DNA from: Streptosporangium brasiliense
GTDB lineage: Bacteria; Actinomycetota; Actinomycetes; Streptosporangiales; Streptosporangiaceae
Assembly: GCF_030811595.1 (NCBI RefSeq)
Contig: NZ_JAUSRB010000002.1
Location: 6,138,001 to 6,202,000, forward strand
Direction of reading: 5' to 3'
DNA: 64,000 nucleotides
Shown: piece by piece, positions 25,854 to 34,748 of the stretch
Position numbering within the stretch: position 1 is the first letter of the stretch
Layout of the letters: every line of letters starts with the position of its first letter
The notes under the pieces: generated by a model
Seen by the model: only the letters and a program-made list of their open reading frames with translations
What the model was told of the DNA's origin: nothing
Database searches by the model: none
Made by a program: the position numbers and the translations under genes

Positions 25854-27688
25854 CGGGGCTCGTCTCCTTGCGGTACGCCACGGCGGGTCTCGATCTCGCC
25901 GGCGGTCGCCGATCGGTGGGATTGCCAGAACGCGGCGAACTTCCCGTCCTGTGCCAGCAGCTCGGCGGGCCTGCCGCGCTCGACGATCGCCCCGTTCTCC
26001 AGCATCACGACGGTGTCGGCGTCGGCGACCGTCTCCAGGCGATGGGCGATGACCAGGATCGTGCGATCACCCTCCAGTACCGCCAATGCCTGCCGTACCG
26101 CCTGCTCGGTCTGCGGGTCGGCGAATGCGGTCGCCTCATCCAGCACCAGAATGGGCGCGTCGGCGAGCAGCGCGCGGGCGAGCGCGATCCGCTGCGCCTC
26201 GCCACCCGACAGCCCGGCCTCTTCACCGATCACCGTTCCGTATCCGCGCGGCAGCTCAAGAATTCGATCATGAATATTCGCCAGCCGGGCGGCCCGGACC
26301 ACGTCATCGAGGTCGGCGTGCGGTACCGCCAGCGCGATGTTGTCCGCGACCGAGGCGCGCAGCAGGCGCACGTCCTGGAAGACGAAGGAGACCGTCCGGT
26401 AGAGCTCCCGGCTGTCGAGCTCGCGCAGATCGACACCGCCCAGGACGACCGAGCCGTGAGTCGGGTCGAAGAACCGCGGCAACAGCTGGACCAGCGTGGA
26501 CTTCCCGCTTCCCGACGGCCCGACGATCGCGGTGACCGTCCCGGGTTCGAGCACCAGGTCGATCCCTCGCAGCACCTCATGATCGGCTCCGTAACCGAAT
26601 CGAACGCCACGCAGTTCCACCCGGTGACCCTGTGGTGCGACCGGATGCGCGGGCTCCGGCAGCGACTGCACCGCGAGCACGTCCCGGATCCGGCCGACCG
26701 CGCGCCGGGCGGCCTGCGTGTCGTCGAAGCCGTGGCCGAGAGCCGCCACCGGAGCGGTCAGTCCCAGTCCGAGCAGCAGGAAGGGCAGCAGGTCGGCCGG
26801 GGCCATGCCACCGGTCGTGATCAGAGTCGCACCGCCGATCAGCACGGCCAGCAGCACGAACGGCGGTGACAGCGCCAGCTGCATCCCGGCGGCGATCCCG
26901 GAGAGACCGCGCACGAACCGGTAGAAGACGCCGACGAAATCCTCTGTGGCCGTGAGGAATTCACGGTGGGCGCGCCCGGCCCCGCCGAACGCCTTGACCA
27001 CCGAGATCCCCTGGACGAACTCGACGACGGAGCTCGCGATCCGTCCCATGGCCCCGTCGAACTCCTTCTGCTCGCGCAGCCGGGTCGGGGTCATCATCAG
27101 GGGGACCAGCGCAACTGCCAGCACCACCGGTACCAGCGTGATCAGTGTGAGCCGCCAGTCGACGGTGAACAAGTAGATCAGCGACACCAGCGGCACCACG
27201 AACGCGGAGACGAGCTCGCCGGGGGTGTGGGCGATGAACGGATGCACGGCACTCACGTCATCCCCCACCACCTTGGCCAGCTCGCCGGTCCGGCGCCGGG
27301 AGAACCAGCCGATCGGTACGCGCCCCAGCCGCGCGGCCAGTTGCCGGCGGAACGCCAGTTGCACCCGGCCGTCGACAATATGTCCGATTCCGGACGACGC
27401 GGCCGTGAACAGCAGCCGGACGGACAGGCCGGCTGCACCCGCGATCACCACAGCCCAGACATGACCCTGATCGACAGGGCTGGGCGACAGCAGAGTGCGA
27501 CCCAGTTCGACGACCGCCAGCAGCGGCGCCAGACCCGCGACAGCGCCGATCACCTGCAGGAGCACAACGGCGGCGAAACTCCATCCGTAGGGCCGCAGCA
27601 GCCCCGCCATGCTCTGTCCCGGCGCGGGACCGGCATCCGATGACGGTGTGGACTGTTCCCTCGCCCCGGCAAGGTCAGTGGTGGTCAT
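25850..27688 (-). CDS. ABC exporter-fold ATPase/permease, IrtA/YbtP-like half-transporter
   Basis: A 612-residue partner of the next gene. Six membrane helices precede an ATPase domain with Walker A GPSGSGKS, signature LSGGEAQR and Walker B ILVLDEATAFADPQTE. DEATAFADP is the variant seen in IrtA/YbtP-type siderophore importers and is unusual in other ABC exporters. No N-terminal flavin reductase domain as in mycobacterial IrtA is present. The ATG at 27688 follows GGGAGAGCA. The 157-nt gap upstream holds nothing but a probable promoter. Confidence 0.9.
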   Translation of the reverse strand: MTTTDLAGAREQSTPSSDAGPAPGQSMAGLLRPYGWSFAAVVLLQVIGAVAGLAPLLAVVELGRTLLSPSPVDQGHVWAVVIAGAAGLSVRLLFTAASSGIGHIVDGRVQLAFRRQLAARLGRVPIGWFSRRRTGELAKVVGDDVSAVHPFIAHTPGELVSAFVVPLVSLIYLFTVDWRLTLITLVPVVLAVALVPLMMTPTRLREQKEFDGAMGRIASSVVEFVQGISVVKAFGGAGRAHREFLTATEDFVGVFYRFVRGLSGIAAGMQLALSPPFVLLAVLIGGATLITTGGMAPADLLPFLLLGLGLTAPVAALGHGFDDTQAARRAVGRIRDVLAVQSLPEPAHPVAPQGHRVELRGVRFGYGADHEVLRGIDLVLEPGTVTAIVGPSGSGKSTLVQLLPRFFDPTHGSVVLGGVDLRELDSRELYRTVSFVFQDVRLLRASVADNIALAVPHADLDDVVRAARLANIHDRILELPRGYGTVIGEEAGLSGGEAQRIALARALLADAPILVLDEATAFADPQTEQAVRQALAVLEGDRTILVIAHRLETVADADTVVMLENGAIVERGRPAELLAQDGKFAAFWQSHRSATAGEIETRRGVPQGDEPR

Positions 27689-27845
27689 TGCTCTCCCGTC
27701 TTCGTTGATCTCGTCGTGGCCAGGCCGGCGGTCGAGCCGACGGTCGGGTCCCCGGGCCGGCCCGCCGACGGTGTCGATCGACCCACGGTCATCTCGTCCA
27801 TGGCGGCGATGATGTGGAACACGCGGGCAGGCAGGCCGGGGCCCG

Positions 27846-28841
27846 TCACCCGGCGAGGGTCCCTCGGAGGAACTCGAGGATCTCCGTCCGCGCGGCCTTG
27901 GCCTGCGGCGCCACGCCCGGCATGCTGAGGAAGGCGTGGCCCGCTCCGGGGTATTCGGTGAGCCGCGCGGGCGTCCCGGCCGCCCGCAGCCGTTCGGCGT
28001 AGCGGCGGCCGTGATCGGCCACCGGGTCAGCGGTCGGCACCACCACGAGCGCTGGGGCCAGCCCGCTCAGGTCGTCGGCGTACAGCGGCGACAGCGCGCG
28101 AGGATCGGTCCCCGGCGGAACGGCGAACCGGTGGAACAGCCGCAGCTGCGGCAGGGTGAGGGTCGGGCTGTGGGCGTGCCGGGTGACCGAGGCGTGGTCG
28201 AGCATCGTCTCGGTCACGTCGACAGCGGGGTTGACCAGCACCTGGGCCCGCAGGCGCAGGCCGGCCTCGCGGGCCCGGATCGCGGCCAGGGCGCTGATCA
28301 ACGCGCCGCAGCTCTCGCCGAAGACGGCGGTCCGCGCCGGGTCGATGCCCCACCGCGCGGCGTGCCGCACCACGTGCCGGAGCGCGTCCCAGCCGTCGTC
28401 GACGGCCGCCGACAGCGGAGTCCCCGGGGCGATGAGGCGGTGCTCGACCGAGACGACGACCGCGGGCAGCCGGGCGGCGAGGTGGCTGTTCACCCAGTCG
28501 CACTGCACCGCCGTACCCACGAAGCCGCCTCCGTGCACGTGGAGCACGAGCGGCAGCTCGGCCCGGCCCGCGCCCCTGCCGCCGCGCCCGGACGAGGGCC
28601 GGTACACCCGGACCGGGAGCCCGCGGCCGGGCAGCGCCACCTGTTGCCACTGGATCGCGGCGCCGCGGTCCGGAAATCCGGTGATCACCCGTGCCAGACG
28701 GGATGCCCGCTTGCGGTTCTCCGCGTCGCGGTAGGCGGCCAGTTCCTCGACCGTCATCGCCGACCAGTCCGGCTCCCTTCCCAGGGCGCGCAGCAACCGG
28801 ATGCCCAGCGGCGGCCGCTCAGTATCGGTGACCTCGCTCAT
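27846..28841 (-). CDS. Alpha/beta hydrolase, hormone-sensitive-lipase-like esterase
   Basis: A 331-residue esterase. HVHGGGF forms the oxyanion hole, GESCG holds the nucleophile serine, ADPVADH supplies the acid and GAGHAF the histidine. This is the HSL (bacterial family IV) pattern. The ATG at 28841 has GGAGGACAC upstream; the frame continues further but without a start signal. It diverges from a TetR gene with palindromes in between, and is likely controlled by it. Confidence 0.92.
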   Translation of the reverse strand: MSEVTDTERPPLGIRLLRALGREPDWSAMTVEELAAYRDAENRKRASRLARVITGFPDRGAAIQWQQVALPGRGLPVRVYRPSSGRGGRGAGRAELPLVLHVHGGGFVGTAVQCDWVNSHLAARLPAVVVSVEHRLIAPGTPLSAAVDDGWDALRHVVRHAARWGIDPARTAVFGESCGALISALAAIRAREAGLRLRAQVLVNPAVDVTETMLDHASVTRHAHSPTLTLPQLRLFHRFAVPPGTDPRALSPLYADDLSGLAPALVVVPTADPVADHGRRYAERLRAAGTPARLTEYPGAGHAFLSMPGVAPQAKAARTEILEFLRGTLAG

Positions 28842-28857
28842 GTGTCCTCCTCGGCCC

Positions 28858-28886
28858 AGTAGTTTCGCTACTGCGAGTATCGATAC
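28858..28886. promoter_or_regulatory. Two palindromes in the esterase/TetR divergent gap
   Basis: AGTAG-N5-CTACT (28858-28872) and the perfect decamer GTATCGATAC (28877-28886) lie close together between the two divergent starts. GGTATCG recurs at 28904-28910. One or both are probable TetR operators. Confidence 0.5.
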
Positions 28887-28917
28887 CAACGGTAGCGCAA
28901 AACGGTATCGTGTGGGC

Positions 28918-29496
28918 ATGACTCGAGCGACCACATCCGCCAGACCGCCCGGTCGCCCGCGCTCCGGCGTCAACGCCGTGGTCTTCGCCGCGACGCTGAG
29001 CACGGTCCACGAGCTCGGCTACGCGCGCGCCACCGTCGAGCGCATCGCCGCCGCGGCCGGAATCGCCAAGACGACGATCTACCGTCGCTGGCCGTCGAAG
29101 GGCGCGCTGATCGTGGACTGCCTCCTCGACGCGTTCGGCCCGGCGCCGCTGGAGGGCACCACTCGAGCCGAGCTCATGTCCTCGGCCATTCACTGGATCG
29201 CGGCGAAGATTGGTGAGCCCGGGGTGGGCGACGCCTTCGCGGGCGTGTTCAGCGACGCCGTCAGCGACCCGGCCCTGCGCGAGATCCTGTCCGCACGCTT
29301 GCAGGACCCCTACCGGCTCGCGCTCCAGGAGGCGCTCGACGAGCCGGAGAAGCGGGTCCTGTTCTTCGTCGACGTCGTCGTCGGAACCCTGCTCCACCGG
29401 ATGGGCATGACCGGCGAGCCGATGGTCGACGCCGATGTCACCGCACTGGTCGAGATGGTTCTGCTGCACTTCGCCGAAGGTTCCGGTCCGACCTAG
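28918..29496 (+). CDS. TetR-family transcriptional regulator
   Basis: A 192-residue regulator with an N-terminal PPGRPRSG arm and helix-turn-helix (ATVERIAAAAGIAKTTIYRRW then PSKGALI), typical of the AcrR-like group with a TetR_C_11-like ligand domain. Divergent from the HSL-type esterase, which it probably represses. The 223 nt after its stop hold no recognisable gene. Confidence 0.92.
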   Translation: MTRATTSARPPGRPRSGVNAVVFAATLSTVHELGYARATVERIAAAAGIAKTTIYRRWPSKGALIVDCLLDAFGPAPLEGTTRAELMSSAIHWIAAKIGEPGVGDAFAGVFSDAVSDPALREILSARLQDPYRLALQEALDEPEKRVLFFVDVVVGTLLHRMGMTGEPMVDADVTALVEMVLLHFAEGSGPT

Positions 29497-29681
29497 AGCT
29501 GGTTCCGCCGCGCTCTGATCGCGGCCCGTCGGGGGCGCGGGGGATGACCTGTGGCGCGACACGGTGTAAGGCGCGGACACGCATCAGCAAGTCCAGGCAC
29601 ATCATCGCCATGGCATTTACGGCTGAAGAAAGCATAGTTCCTCGCAGATGAGTGTGAGGGCCTGTGGTCGGGGGTATGGGC

Positions 29682-29708
29682 GGATCAGGCGGATCAGGCG
29701 GATCAGAC
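29682..29708. repeat. Three copies of GGATCAGGC
   Basis: Nine-bp tandem units start at 29682, 29691 and 29700, the last with one or two changes. They lie just upstream of the GTG start of the molybdopterin-domain gene. Confidence 0.75.
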
Positions 29709-29719
29709 GAGGAGAGCCT

Positions 29720-30190
29720 GTGGAGTCCACGTCGACCGATCGTGCTGTCGACGGCCGGGTGCCCCTGTCGGGGGCGCTGCGCGAGCCGGCCTGGTTGAGC
29801 GTGGCCGCGCTGCGGTTGATGCCTCAGCGGGAGCTGACGGTGAGCTTCGAGTGCCGCACCTCCGGGCTGCGGCGTCACTACTTCAGCGGGCCGCTGCTGC
29901 TGGAGGTGCTGCGGGCGGCGGGGCCGCTGTTCGATGCGGACGAGCGCAAGGATCGGCTGCGCTTCCTGGTCTCGGTGCTGGGCCACGACGGGCATCGTGC
30001 GGTGCTGTCGTGGGGGGAGATCGACCCGGAGTTCGGTAACACCGCGGCGCTGCTGGCCGTCAGCATGGACTGCCGTGACCTCGACGAGGAGGGCCCGCAT
30101 CTGGTGGTGCCGGGTGACCGGTGCGGTGGCCGGCACATCAGCCGGATCGCGGAGATCAAGGTCTGCGCCGATGACCGGCTATGGCGTTAG
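29720..30190 (+). CDS. Oxidoreductase molybdopterin-binding-like domain protein (small, stand-alone)
   Basis: A 156-residue protein. LTVSFECRTSGLRRHYFSGP in parts, then LLLEVLRAAGP, KDRLRFLVSVLGHDGHRAVLSW and a GDRCGGRHIS motif place it with short actinobacterial proteins that resemble part of the sulfite-oxidase molybdopterin fold. The invariant molybdenum-ligand cysteine of true sulfite oxidases cannot be assigned with confidence, so catalytic activity is doubtful. GTG 29720 has GGAGAG upstream; the longer frame would translate the GGATCAGGC repeat. Confidence 0.75.
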   Translation: MESTSTDRAVDGRVPLSGALREPAWLSVAALRLMPQRELTVSFECRTSGLRRHYFSGPLLLEVLRAAGPLFDADERKDRLRFLVSVLGHDGHRAVLSWGEIDPEFGNTAALLAVSMDCRDLDEEGPHLVVPGDRCGGRHISRIAEIKVCADDRLWR

Positions 30191-30300
30191 CGCCCGCCGG
30201 GCGACGGCCGGATGGGCGGCGCGCTCGGCCGGGCGGGTCAGGAAGTGGAAGACGGCCCGGTCGTGCCAGACGCGGTAACGGCGCTCGGGACGCCAGGTGG
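30179..30300 (-). pseudogene. Fragment of a class I SAM-dependent methyltransferase
   Basis: The minus-strand reading RRYRVWHDRAVFHFLTRPAERA closely resembles the post-II segment of small class I methyltransferases (…WHDRAVFHFLTDPADR…). There is no SAM-binding glycine motif upstream, and the frame ends soon after at a stop that overlaps the end of the molybdopterin-domain gene. It appears to be a remnant of a deleted gene. Confidence 0.5.
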
Positions 30301-30377
30301 CCTGGTGACCTGGCGCTCTGACGGTCTGGCGGTCTGGTGACAGCGCGCCGGTCGGGGAGCGGTGCCGACATCCCTTC

Positions 30378-30822
30378 AAGGCCATGGCCGCGGCCGGGCT
30401 CGTCGCCTGGCGCAAGAGCGGCACCCGGGTGATCTACCGGCTCGCCGACCCACGCGTCGCCCTCCTGGCCGAACAGGTCAAGCGCCTGGCCCATGATCTG
30501 CTGCCCGCGGCGCGGCAGGCGGCCGACGCCTGGCTGGGCGACGCCGCCGCCCTGCGGCCGATCGGCCGTGATGAGCTCGCCCGCCGCCTGGCCGACGGCC
30601 AAGCGGTCGTCGTGGACGTACGGCCCGCCACCGAGTACGCCGCCGGCCACATCTCCGGCGGCCCTGGGCATCCCCTTGGACCAGCTGCCCGCGCGGCTGG
30701 CCGAGTTGCCCGAGGGCGTCGAGGTGGTGGCCTACTGCCGGGGCCGCTACAAGACGATGGCGCGAGGTCTCGCCCGGCAGGCACCCCCGCCGGCGGAGCG
30801 GCCGTTCCCCGTCGGCGGGTCG
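30378..30822 (+). pseudogene. ArsR-rhodanese fusion regulator, 5'-truncated and frameshifted
   Basis: The frame from ATG 30384 reads the second half of an ArsR winged helix (FKAMAAAGLVAWRKSGTRVI, YRLADPRV), a linker and the start of a rhodanese domain (VVVDVRPATEYAAGHISG). At about 30660 one extra G shifts the frame. The +1 frame then continues ALGIPLDQLPARLAELPEG and the active-site loop AYCRGRY, and stops resembling the family soon afterwards. The first half of the DNA-binding domain is missing. Intact homologues are about 220 residues and act as sulfur- or redox-responsive repressors. Deletion plus frameshift indicates a dead gene. Confidence 0.8.
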
Positions 30823-31953
30823 TCACAGGTCGACGGCGAAGTCCGGGTTCATCGTCTCCTTGTAGTGGTCAGCGAAGATCTTCGCGGTGAGTTCGCCGCG
30901 GGTCGACACCCTGACCTTCTCGAATATCCGCTTGAGATAGCCGCGGATGGTGTGGGTGGACAGGGAGAGCCTCGCTGCGATCTCGGCAGTGGTCAGGCCC
31001 GCCGCGATCAGGCGGATGACCTGCTGTTCCCGTCGCCCTAGCTGATACGCCCTGACGATCAGGGGTGCCATCTCCGCGGCCTTGGCCGACTCGATCACCA
31101 GAGCCGTCCGGCCGACCTCGCTGCCGACCTCGCGCAGCGCGAAGCCGTGGATCACCACCCACCGGCCACCGACCTGCAGCCGGGCCCGGGCGATACCCGT
31201 GTCACGCCCGGCGGCGACGGCACGGGCCTTGTTCACCACCGAGCGCAGTTCGGCGGGTATGGGGGTGGCGCCGGGATCGTCGTGGCTCAACCGGGTGAAC
31301 GGCAGCCGTCGCAGCCATGCCTCCGCGGGCTCGTTGAGCGATTCGAGCGCTCCGGTCCGGTCGAACATGAGCAGCCCGGGGCCGTCGGGCACACCGATCA
31401 CCGGGTCCTGCCGCAGCAGCGCCGAGCGCCGGAAGGTCTCGCCGATCGGAGCGGAGAGGCCGGCGATCAGGTGTTCCTCCCCGAGGGTGAACGGCTGCGC
31501 GTCGGCGGCTCGCCACAGGCACATGTAGCCCCACACGTCGCGGCCGGCCCGGAACACGCACCGCAGCTCGTCACCGAGTCCCTGTAAGAGGTTCACGTTG
31601 TGGTAGCGGGAGCTCCGCGCCGGATGCCCGCCTGTGACGCGATACAGGGACGCGGTCGGAGTCGGCATACCGGCCAGCGTGTGAAAGTGATTGACGTCCT
31701 CGACGAAGAACTCGTTCTCCCAGTACCGGTCGCAGTATTCACCCGAGCCCAGGTTCTCCAGCCGCGAGGGCGAGGTGGCGAGCATCGTCACCGGATCGGC
31801 CCCCGTCCAGAACGAGGCGTCGAAAGGGACGATCTCCCGCAGCAGGTGCGAGAGTTTGGCCAGGAACTCACTGTCGGCGACGCCTGTCCGAGTCAACCGC
31901 TGGATCCGCTCGAACGTGTGCCGGGCCGCCGCGCCGCGTAAGGCTGACTCCAT
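30823..31953 (-). CDS. LuxR-family transcriptional regulator with N-terminal GAF-like domain
   Basis: A protein of about 376 residues. The C-terminal LuxR helix-turn-helix is clear (LGRREQQVIRLIAAGLTTAE in part, then STHTIRGYLKRIFEKVRV). The N-terminal 270 residues resemble GAF/PAS-type sensory domains of actinobacterial regulators. Start is uncertain: ATG 31953 has no ribosome site; GTG 31986 has GAGGGG but too close. TCGAACG repeats between 31955 and 31980 could be a binding site. Confidence 0.85.
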   Translation of the reverse strand: MESALRGAAARHTFERIQRLTRTGVADSEFLAKLSHLLREIVPFDASFWTGADPVTMLATSPSRLENLGSGEYCDRYWENEFFVEDVNHFHTLAGMPTPTASLYRVTGGHPARSSRYHNVNLLQGLGDELRCVFRAGRDVWGYMCLWRAADAQPFTLGEEHLIAGLSAPIGETFRRSALLRQDPVIGVPDGPGLLMFDRTGALESLNEPAEAWLRRLPFTRLSHDDPGATPIPAELRSVVNKARAVAAGRDTGIARARLQVGGRWVVIHGFALREVGSEVGRTALVIESAKAAEMAPLIVRAYQLGRREQQVIRLIAAGLTTAEIAARLSLSTHTIRGYLKRIFEKVRVSTRGELTAKIFADHYKETMNPDFAVDL

Positions 31954-32299
31954 CGTTCGAGCATGAACGTTCGAATATGTCCGCACAACCCCTCAAATGG
32001 GGGTATTTCTGGGCCGCCTATCACACAGTTGCGGGGTCCCGCGACCAGCGGGCCGCAACGCAGCCTGGGAGGCGACAACGGGGCCGGCCGGGACAGGTCC
32101 TCCGGGTTGTGAAGATCACAGCGGATCCGACCGCGGAAGGGGGACGTGGGCGCGGTCCCGGCCTGGAGGACGATCGCCGGCCTGGAAGGGCGCCGGCCCT
32201 CCCCGGCCGGTGTTCCCCGGCGGCCGCCTCGCCCCGCGCCGCCGGTGCCGCACGCCGGATCCATCACCGGAAACCATCCGACGACCTGACGGAGACACC
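31954..32299. other. Intergenic region between LuxR gene and secreted protein
   Basis: No gene seen. It holds the divergent start regions, the TTCGAACG-type repeats next to the LuxR start and TGTGAAGATCACA at about 32106, a short dyad whose spacing does not match CRP sites. Confidence 0.5.
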
Positions 32300-32812
32300 A
32301 TGTCGAGACGGAAAGCCCTGCTCCTCGGCCCGCTGTCCGCACTCTTCCTGCTGCTGACCGTGGCGGTGCCGCAGTCGGCGCAGGCGTACACCCGGCAGAC
32401 CCACGTCACGGTGGAGCAGGGGGCCACCTTCTGCGTCAAGGCCGATGCGGGCATCGACCACCGCGTACCCGGCCAGCTGTCGGGGAACATCGCGTCGGCC
32501 ACGGCCTACGCGCTCGCGGCGGACTGCGTCACCGGGCGGGTCATGCAGGCCAGGGTCCGGCTGGAGGTGCAGAAGTGGAACGAGTCCCGAAGCGTGTGGG
32601 AGGTGTGCGCGACCGCGGACTGGGTCTACGGCACGACGGGCGTGAACGAATTCGGCCTCACCGGACCCTCTGTGTACAAGGAATACACCCCGTGCGGTCC
32701 CGGCTGGCACCAGACGAAGGCGCAGGCGCAGACCTACCGCTATGTCGACGCCGCCGGCCGCTATCTCTGGTTCGGCGGTACCCTCTACTCGGGTTACGAG
32801 TGGGTGGAGTGA
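32300..32812 (+). CDS. Small secreted protein of unknown function
   Basis: A 170-residue protein with a clear Sec signal peptide (MSRRK, then LLLGPLSALFLLLTVAVP, cleavage near AQA-YT). The mature part of about 140 residues has four cysteines, suggesting two disulfides, and is rich in aromatic residues and beta-like segments (VRLEVQKWNESRSVWEVC in part). I do not recognise the family. GGAGACACC precedes ATG 32300. Confidence 0.82.
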   Translation: MSRRKALLLGPLSALFLLLTVAVPQSAQAYTRQTHVTVEQGATFCVKADAGIDHRVPGQLSGNIASATAYALAADCVTGRVMQARVRLEVQKWNESRSVWEVCATADWVYGTTGVNEFGLTGPSVYKEYTPCGPGWHQTKAQAQTYRYVDAAGRYLWFGGTLYSGYEWVE

Positions 32813-32934
32813 CCCGGGCCACGGTGAGGGGCAGAGCAGCCCTCCGTCATCACGACTGACCGATCTCGCCCGCCCGGCCGGAGCCCAAGATCTAATCAGG
32901 TGCGGACATCACGGCCGTCTGCCATCCTCACCCC

Positions 32935-33687
32935 ATGTCGACGTTCGAGGATCTTCTGGCCGAGGGCTCAGCCGTCCCGACCGAGGGCTGGGACTTCTCC
33001 TGGTTCGCCGGGCGCGCGAGCGAGCAGCGCCCGTCCTGGGGCTACGCGAAACTGCTGGCCGAACGGATGGCGGAGGCCGAGGCCGCGCTCGACATCCAGA
33101 CCGGCGGAGGTGAAGTGCTGGCCTCGATCCCGGTCGCCCCACCGTTCCTCGCGGCGACGGAGTCCTGGCCGCCGAACCTGGAGATCGCCCGCCGCAACCT
33201 CGCCAGGTTCAACGCCACCGTCGTCGAAGTCGGTGACACCGACGACCTGCCGTTCCCCGCCGACCGCTTCGACCTGGTGGTCGGCAGGCACCCGGTGGCG
33301 ACCCGCTGGGACGAGATCCATCGGGTCCTGCGTCCGAGCGGCGCCTACCTCTCCCAGGACGTAGGCGCCGGTTCGGTCCGCGAACTGACCGATTTCATGA
33401 TGGGACCGCAGCCGGTCCACCCGTCCCGGAGCCCGATGAGGGCCGTGGCCGAGGCGGAGGCGGCCGGCCTGGAAGTGGTCGACCTGCGCCAGGAAGCGCT
33501 CCGGATGGAGTTCCACGACATCGCGGCGGTCGTCCACTTCCTCCGCAAGGTGATCTGGATCGTCCCGGGCTTCACCGTGGACGCCTACCGGGACCGGCTG
33601 GCCGAACTCCATGACTTCATGGAGCGCCACGGACCCTTCGTGGCCTATTCGCAGCGCTTCCTCATCGAGGCCCGCAAGCCGGGCTGA
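32935..33687 (+). CDS. Class I SAM-dependent methyltransferase
   Basis: A 250-residue protein. LDIQTGGGEVLASI is the glycine-rich SAM motif (motif I, with IQTGGGE in place of the usual LGCGTG). VVEVGDTDDLPFPADRFDLV gives the acidic and motif II regions, and HRVLRPSGAYLSQDVG motif III. The IQTGGGE-type members are common uncharacterised actinobacterial methyltransferases. Substrate unknown. It ends 14 nt before the convergent WYL regulator. Confidence 0.88.
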   Translation: MSTFEDLLAEGSAVPTEGWDFSWFAGRASEQRPSWGYAKLLAERMAEAEAALDIQTGGGEVLASIPVAPPFLAATESWPPNLEIARRNLARFNATVVEVGDTDDLPFPADRFDLVVGRHPVATRWDEIHRVLRPSGAYLSQDVGAGSVRELTDFMMGPQPVHPSRSPMRAVAEAEAAGLEVVDLRQEALRMEFHDIAAVVHFLRKVIWIVPGFTVDAYRDRLAELHDFMERHGPFVAYSQRFLIEARKPG

Positions 33688-33701
33688 CGGCATCCCGGAC
33701 T

Positions 33702-34688
33702 TCACGGCGCCGGTGAGATCGACGCACCGGCCGACAGCAGTCTCTCCGCCAGCGCGCGGCAGCGCCCCCCGAGCTCCGGAGGGTCGAGCACCTCGAAGTC
33801 GTGCCCCAGCAGGAGCACGTGCATGAGCACGGAGTCGAGGCTGCCGGCGCCGCTGAGCACCTCGCACAGCTCGCTCCCTCGCCGTCGTACGACGGCCGCC
33901 GACGCCGGGATCTGCGCGCGCACCGTGTCGGCCGACGCGTGCACGAGGAAGCGCGCCTGGTGCGGGTAGACCCGGCTCGCCACACTCTCCTGCACGTACG
34001 CCGCCGCGTCGGGCGCCGCGCGCGGGCGGAAGCGCCAGGTCCGCGCAGTCGCATCGGTCATCCGGTCGACGCGGAAGCTGCGCCAGCCGTCGCGATCGAG
34101 GTCGTAGGCGAGGAGGTACCAGCGCCGCTCGGAGGCGACCAGGCGGTAGGGCTCGACCCGCCGCCGTCGCACCTCGTTCCCGGACGGGTAGTCGAAGCCG
34201 GCTTCGACCTCGTCGCGGCAGGCTCTGGCCAGCGTCATGAGCACCTCGGGATCCACCGGCGTGCGGCCGCCGCCGCCGAAGGACTCCACCGAGCCGGAGA
34301 GCGCGCGCACCTCGTGCCGCAGCCGGGCGGGCAGCACCCGGTCGAGCTTGGCCAGCGCCCGCAGCGCGGCGTCGCCGGCGCCGGCGACCGCGCCACCCGC
34401 GCCGGCGAGCAGCGAGACCGCGGTGGCGATCGCCTCCTCGTCGTCGAGCAGCAGCGGTGGCAGGTCCTTCCCCGGGCCGAGCCGGTAGCCGCCGCCGACG
34501 CCCTGGCCGGCATGCACCGGATAGCCGAGCGCGCGCAGCCGTTCGACATCACGCCGTACCGTGCGCGCCGTGACCCCGAGCCGGTCGGCCAGTTCGGGGC
34601 CGGTCCAGACCTGACGCTGCTGCAGCAGCCCGAGCAGGGTGAGCACCCGCTCCGTCGTGCCCCGCTCGTCACCGCTCGCCACGTCCAT
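33702..34688 (-). CDS. WYL-domain transcriptional regulator (YafY-like)
   Basis: A 328-residue regulator. The N-terminal HTH_11 domain (TERVLTLLGLLQQRQVWTGP, then LADRLGVTARTVRRDVERL) is followed by a WYL domain (VEPYRLVASERRWYLLAYDL with R.FRVDRM) and a WCX-like C-terminus. WYL proteins respond to nucleic-acid or small ligands and control stress and defence genes, but the pairing with DinB and VOC genes is common in actinomycetes. It diverges from the DinB gene, with a perfect palindrome between. Confidence 0.92.
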   Translation of the reverse strand: MDVASGDERGTTERVLTLLGLLQQRQVWTGPELADRLGVTARTVRRDVERLRALGYPVHAGQGVGGGYRLGPGKDLPPLLLDDEEAIATAVSLLAGAGGAVAGAGDAALRALAKLDRVLPARLRHEVRALSGSVESFGGGGRTPVDPEVLMTLARACRDEVEAGFDYPSGNEVRRRRVEPYRLVASERRWYLLAYDLDRDGWRSFRVDRMTDATARTWRFRPRAAPDAAAYVQESVASRVYPHQARFLVHASADTVRAQIPASAAVVRRRGSELCEVLSGAGSLDSVLMHVLLLGHDFEVLDPPELGGRCRALAERLLSAGASISPAP

Positions 34689-34706
34689 GTCGCCCACTCT
34701 GCCAGA

Positions 34707-34729
34707 TAGCGGACTGATCCTGTCCGCTA
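34707..34729. promoter_or_regulatory. WYL-regulator operator candidate, TAGCGGAC-N7-GTCCGCTA
   Basis: Perfect 8-bp inverted arms with a 7-nt spacer, centred in the 60-nt divergent gap between the WYL gene and the DinB-VOC operon. Binding here could control both transcripts. Confidence 0.65.
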
Positions 34730-34748
34730 GGAGCGTCAGGGTGGCTCC

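Noticed and set aside
32100..32120. CRP-like site TGTGAAGATCACA
   Set aside because: The 3-bp centre does not fit the 6-bp spacing of CRP sites.
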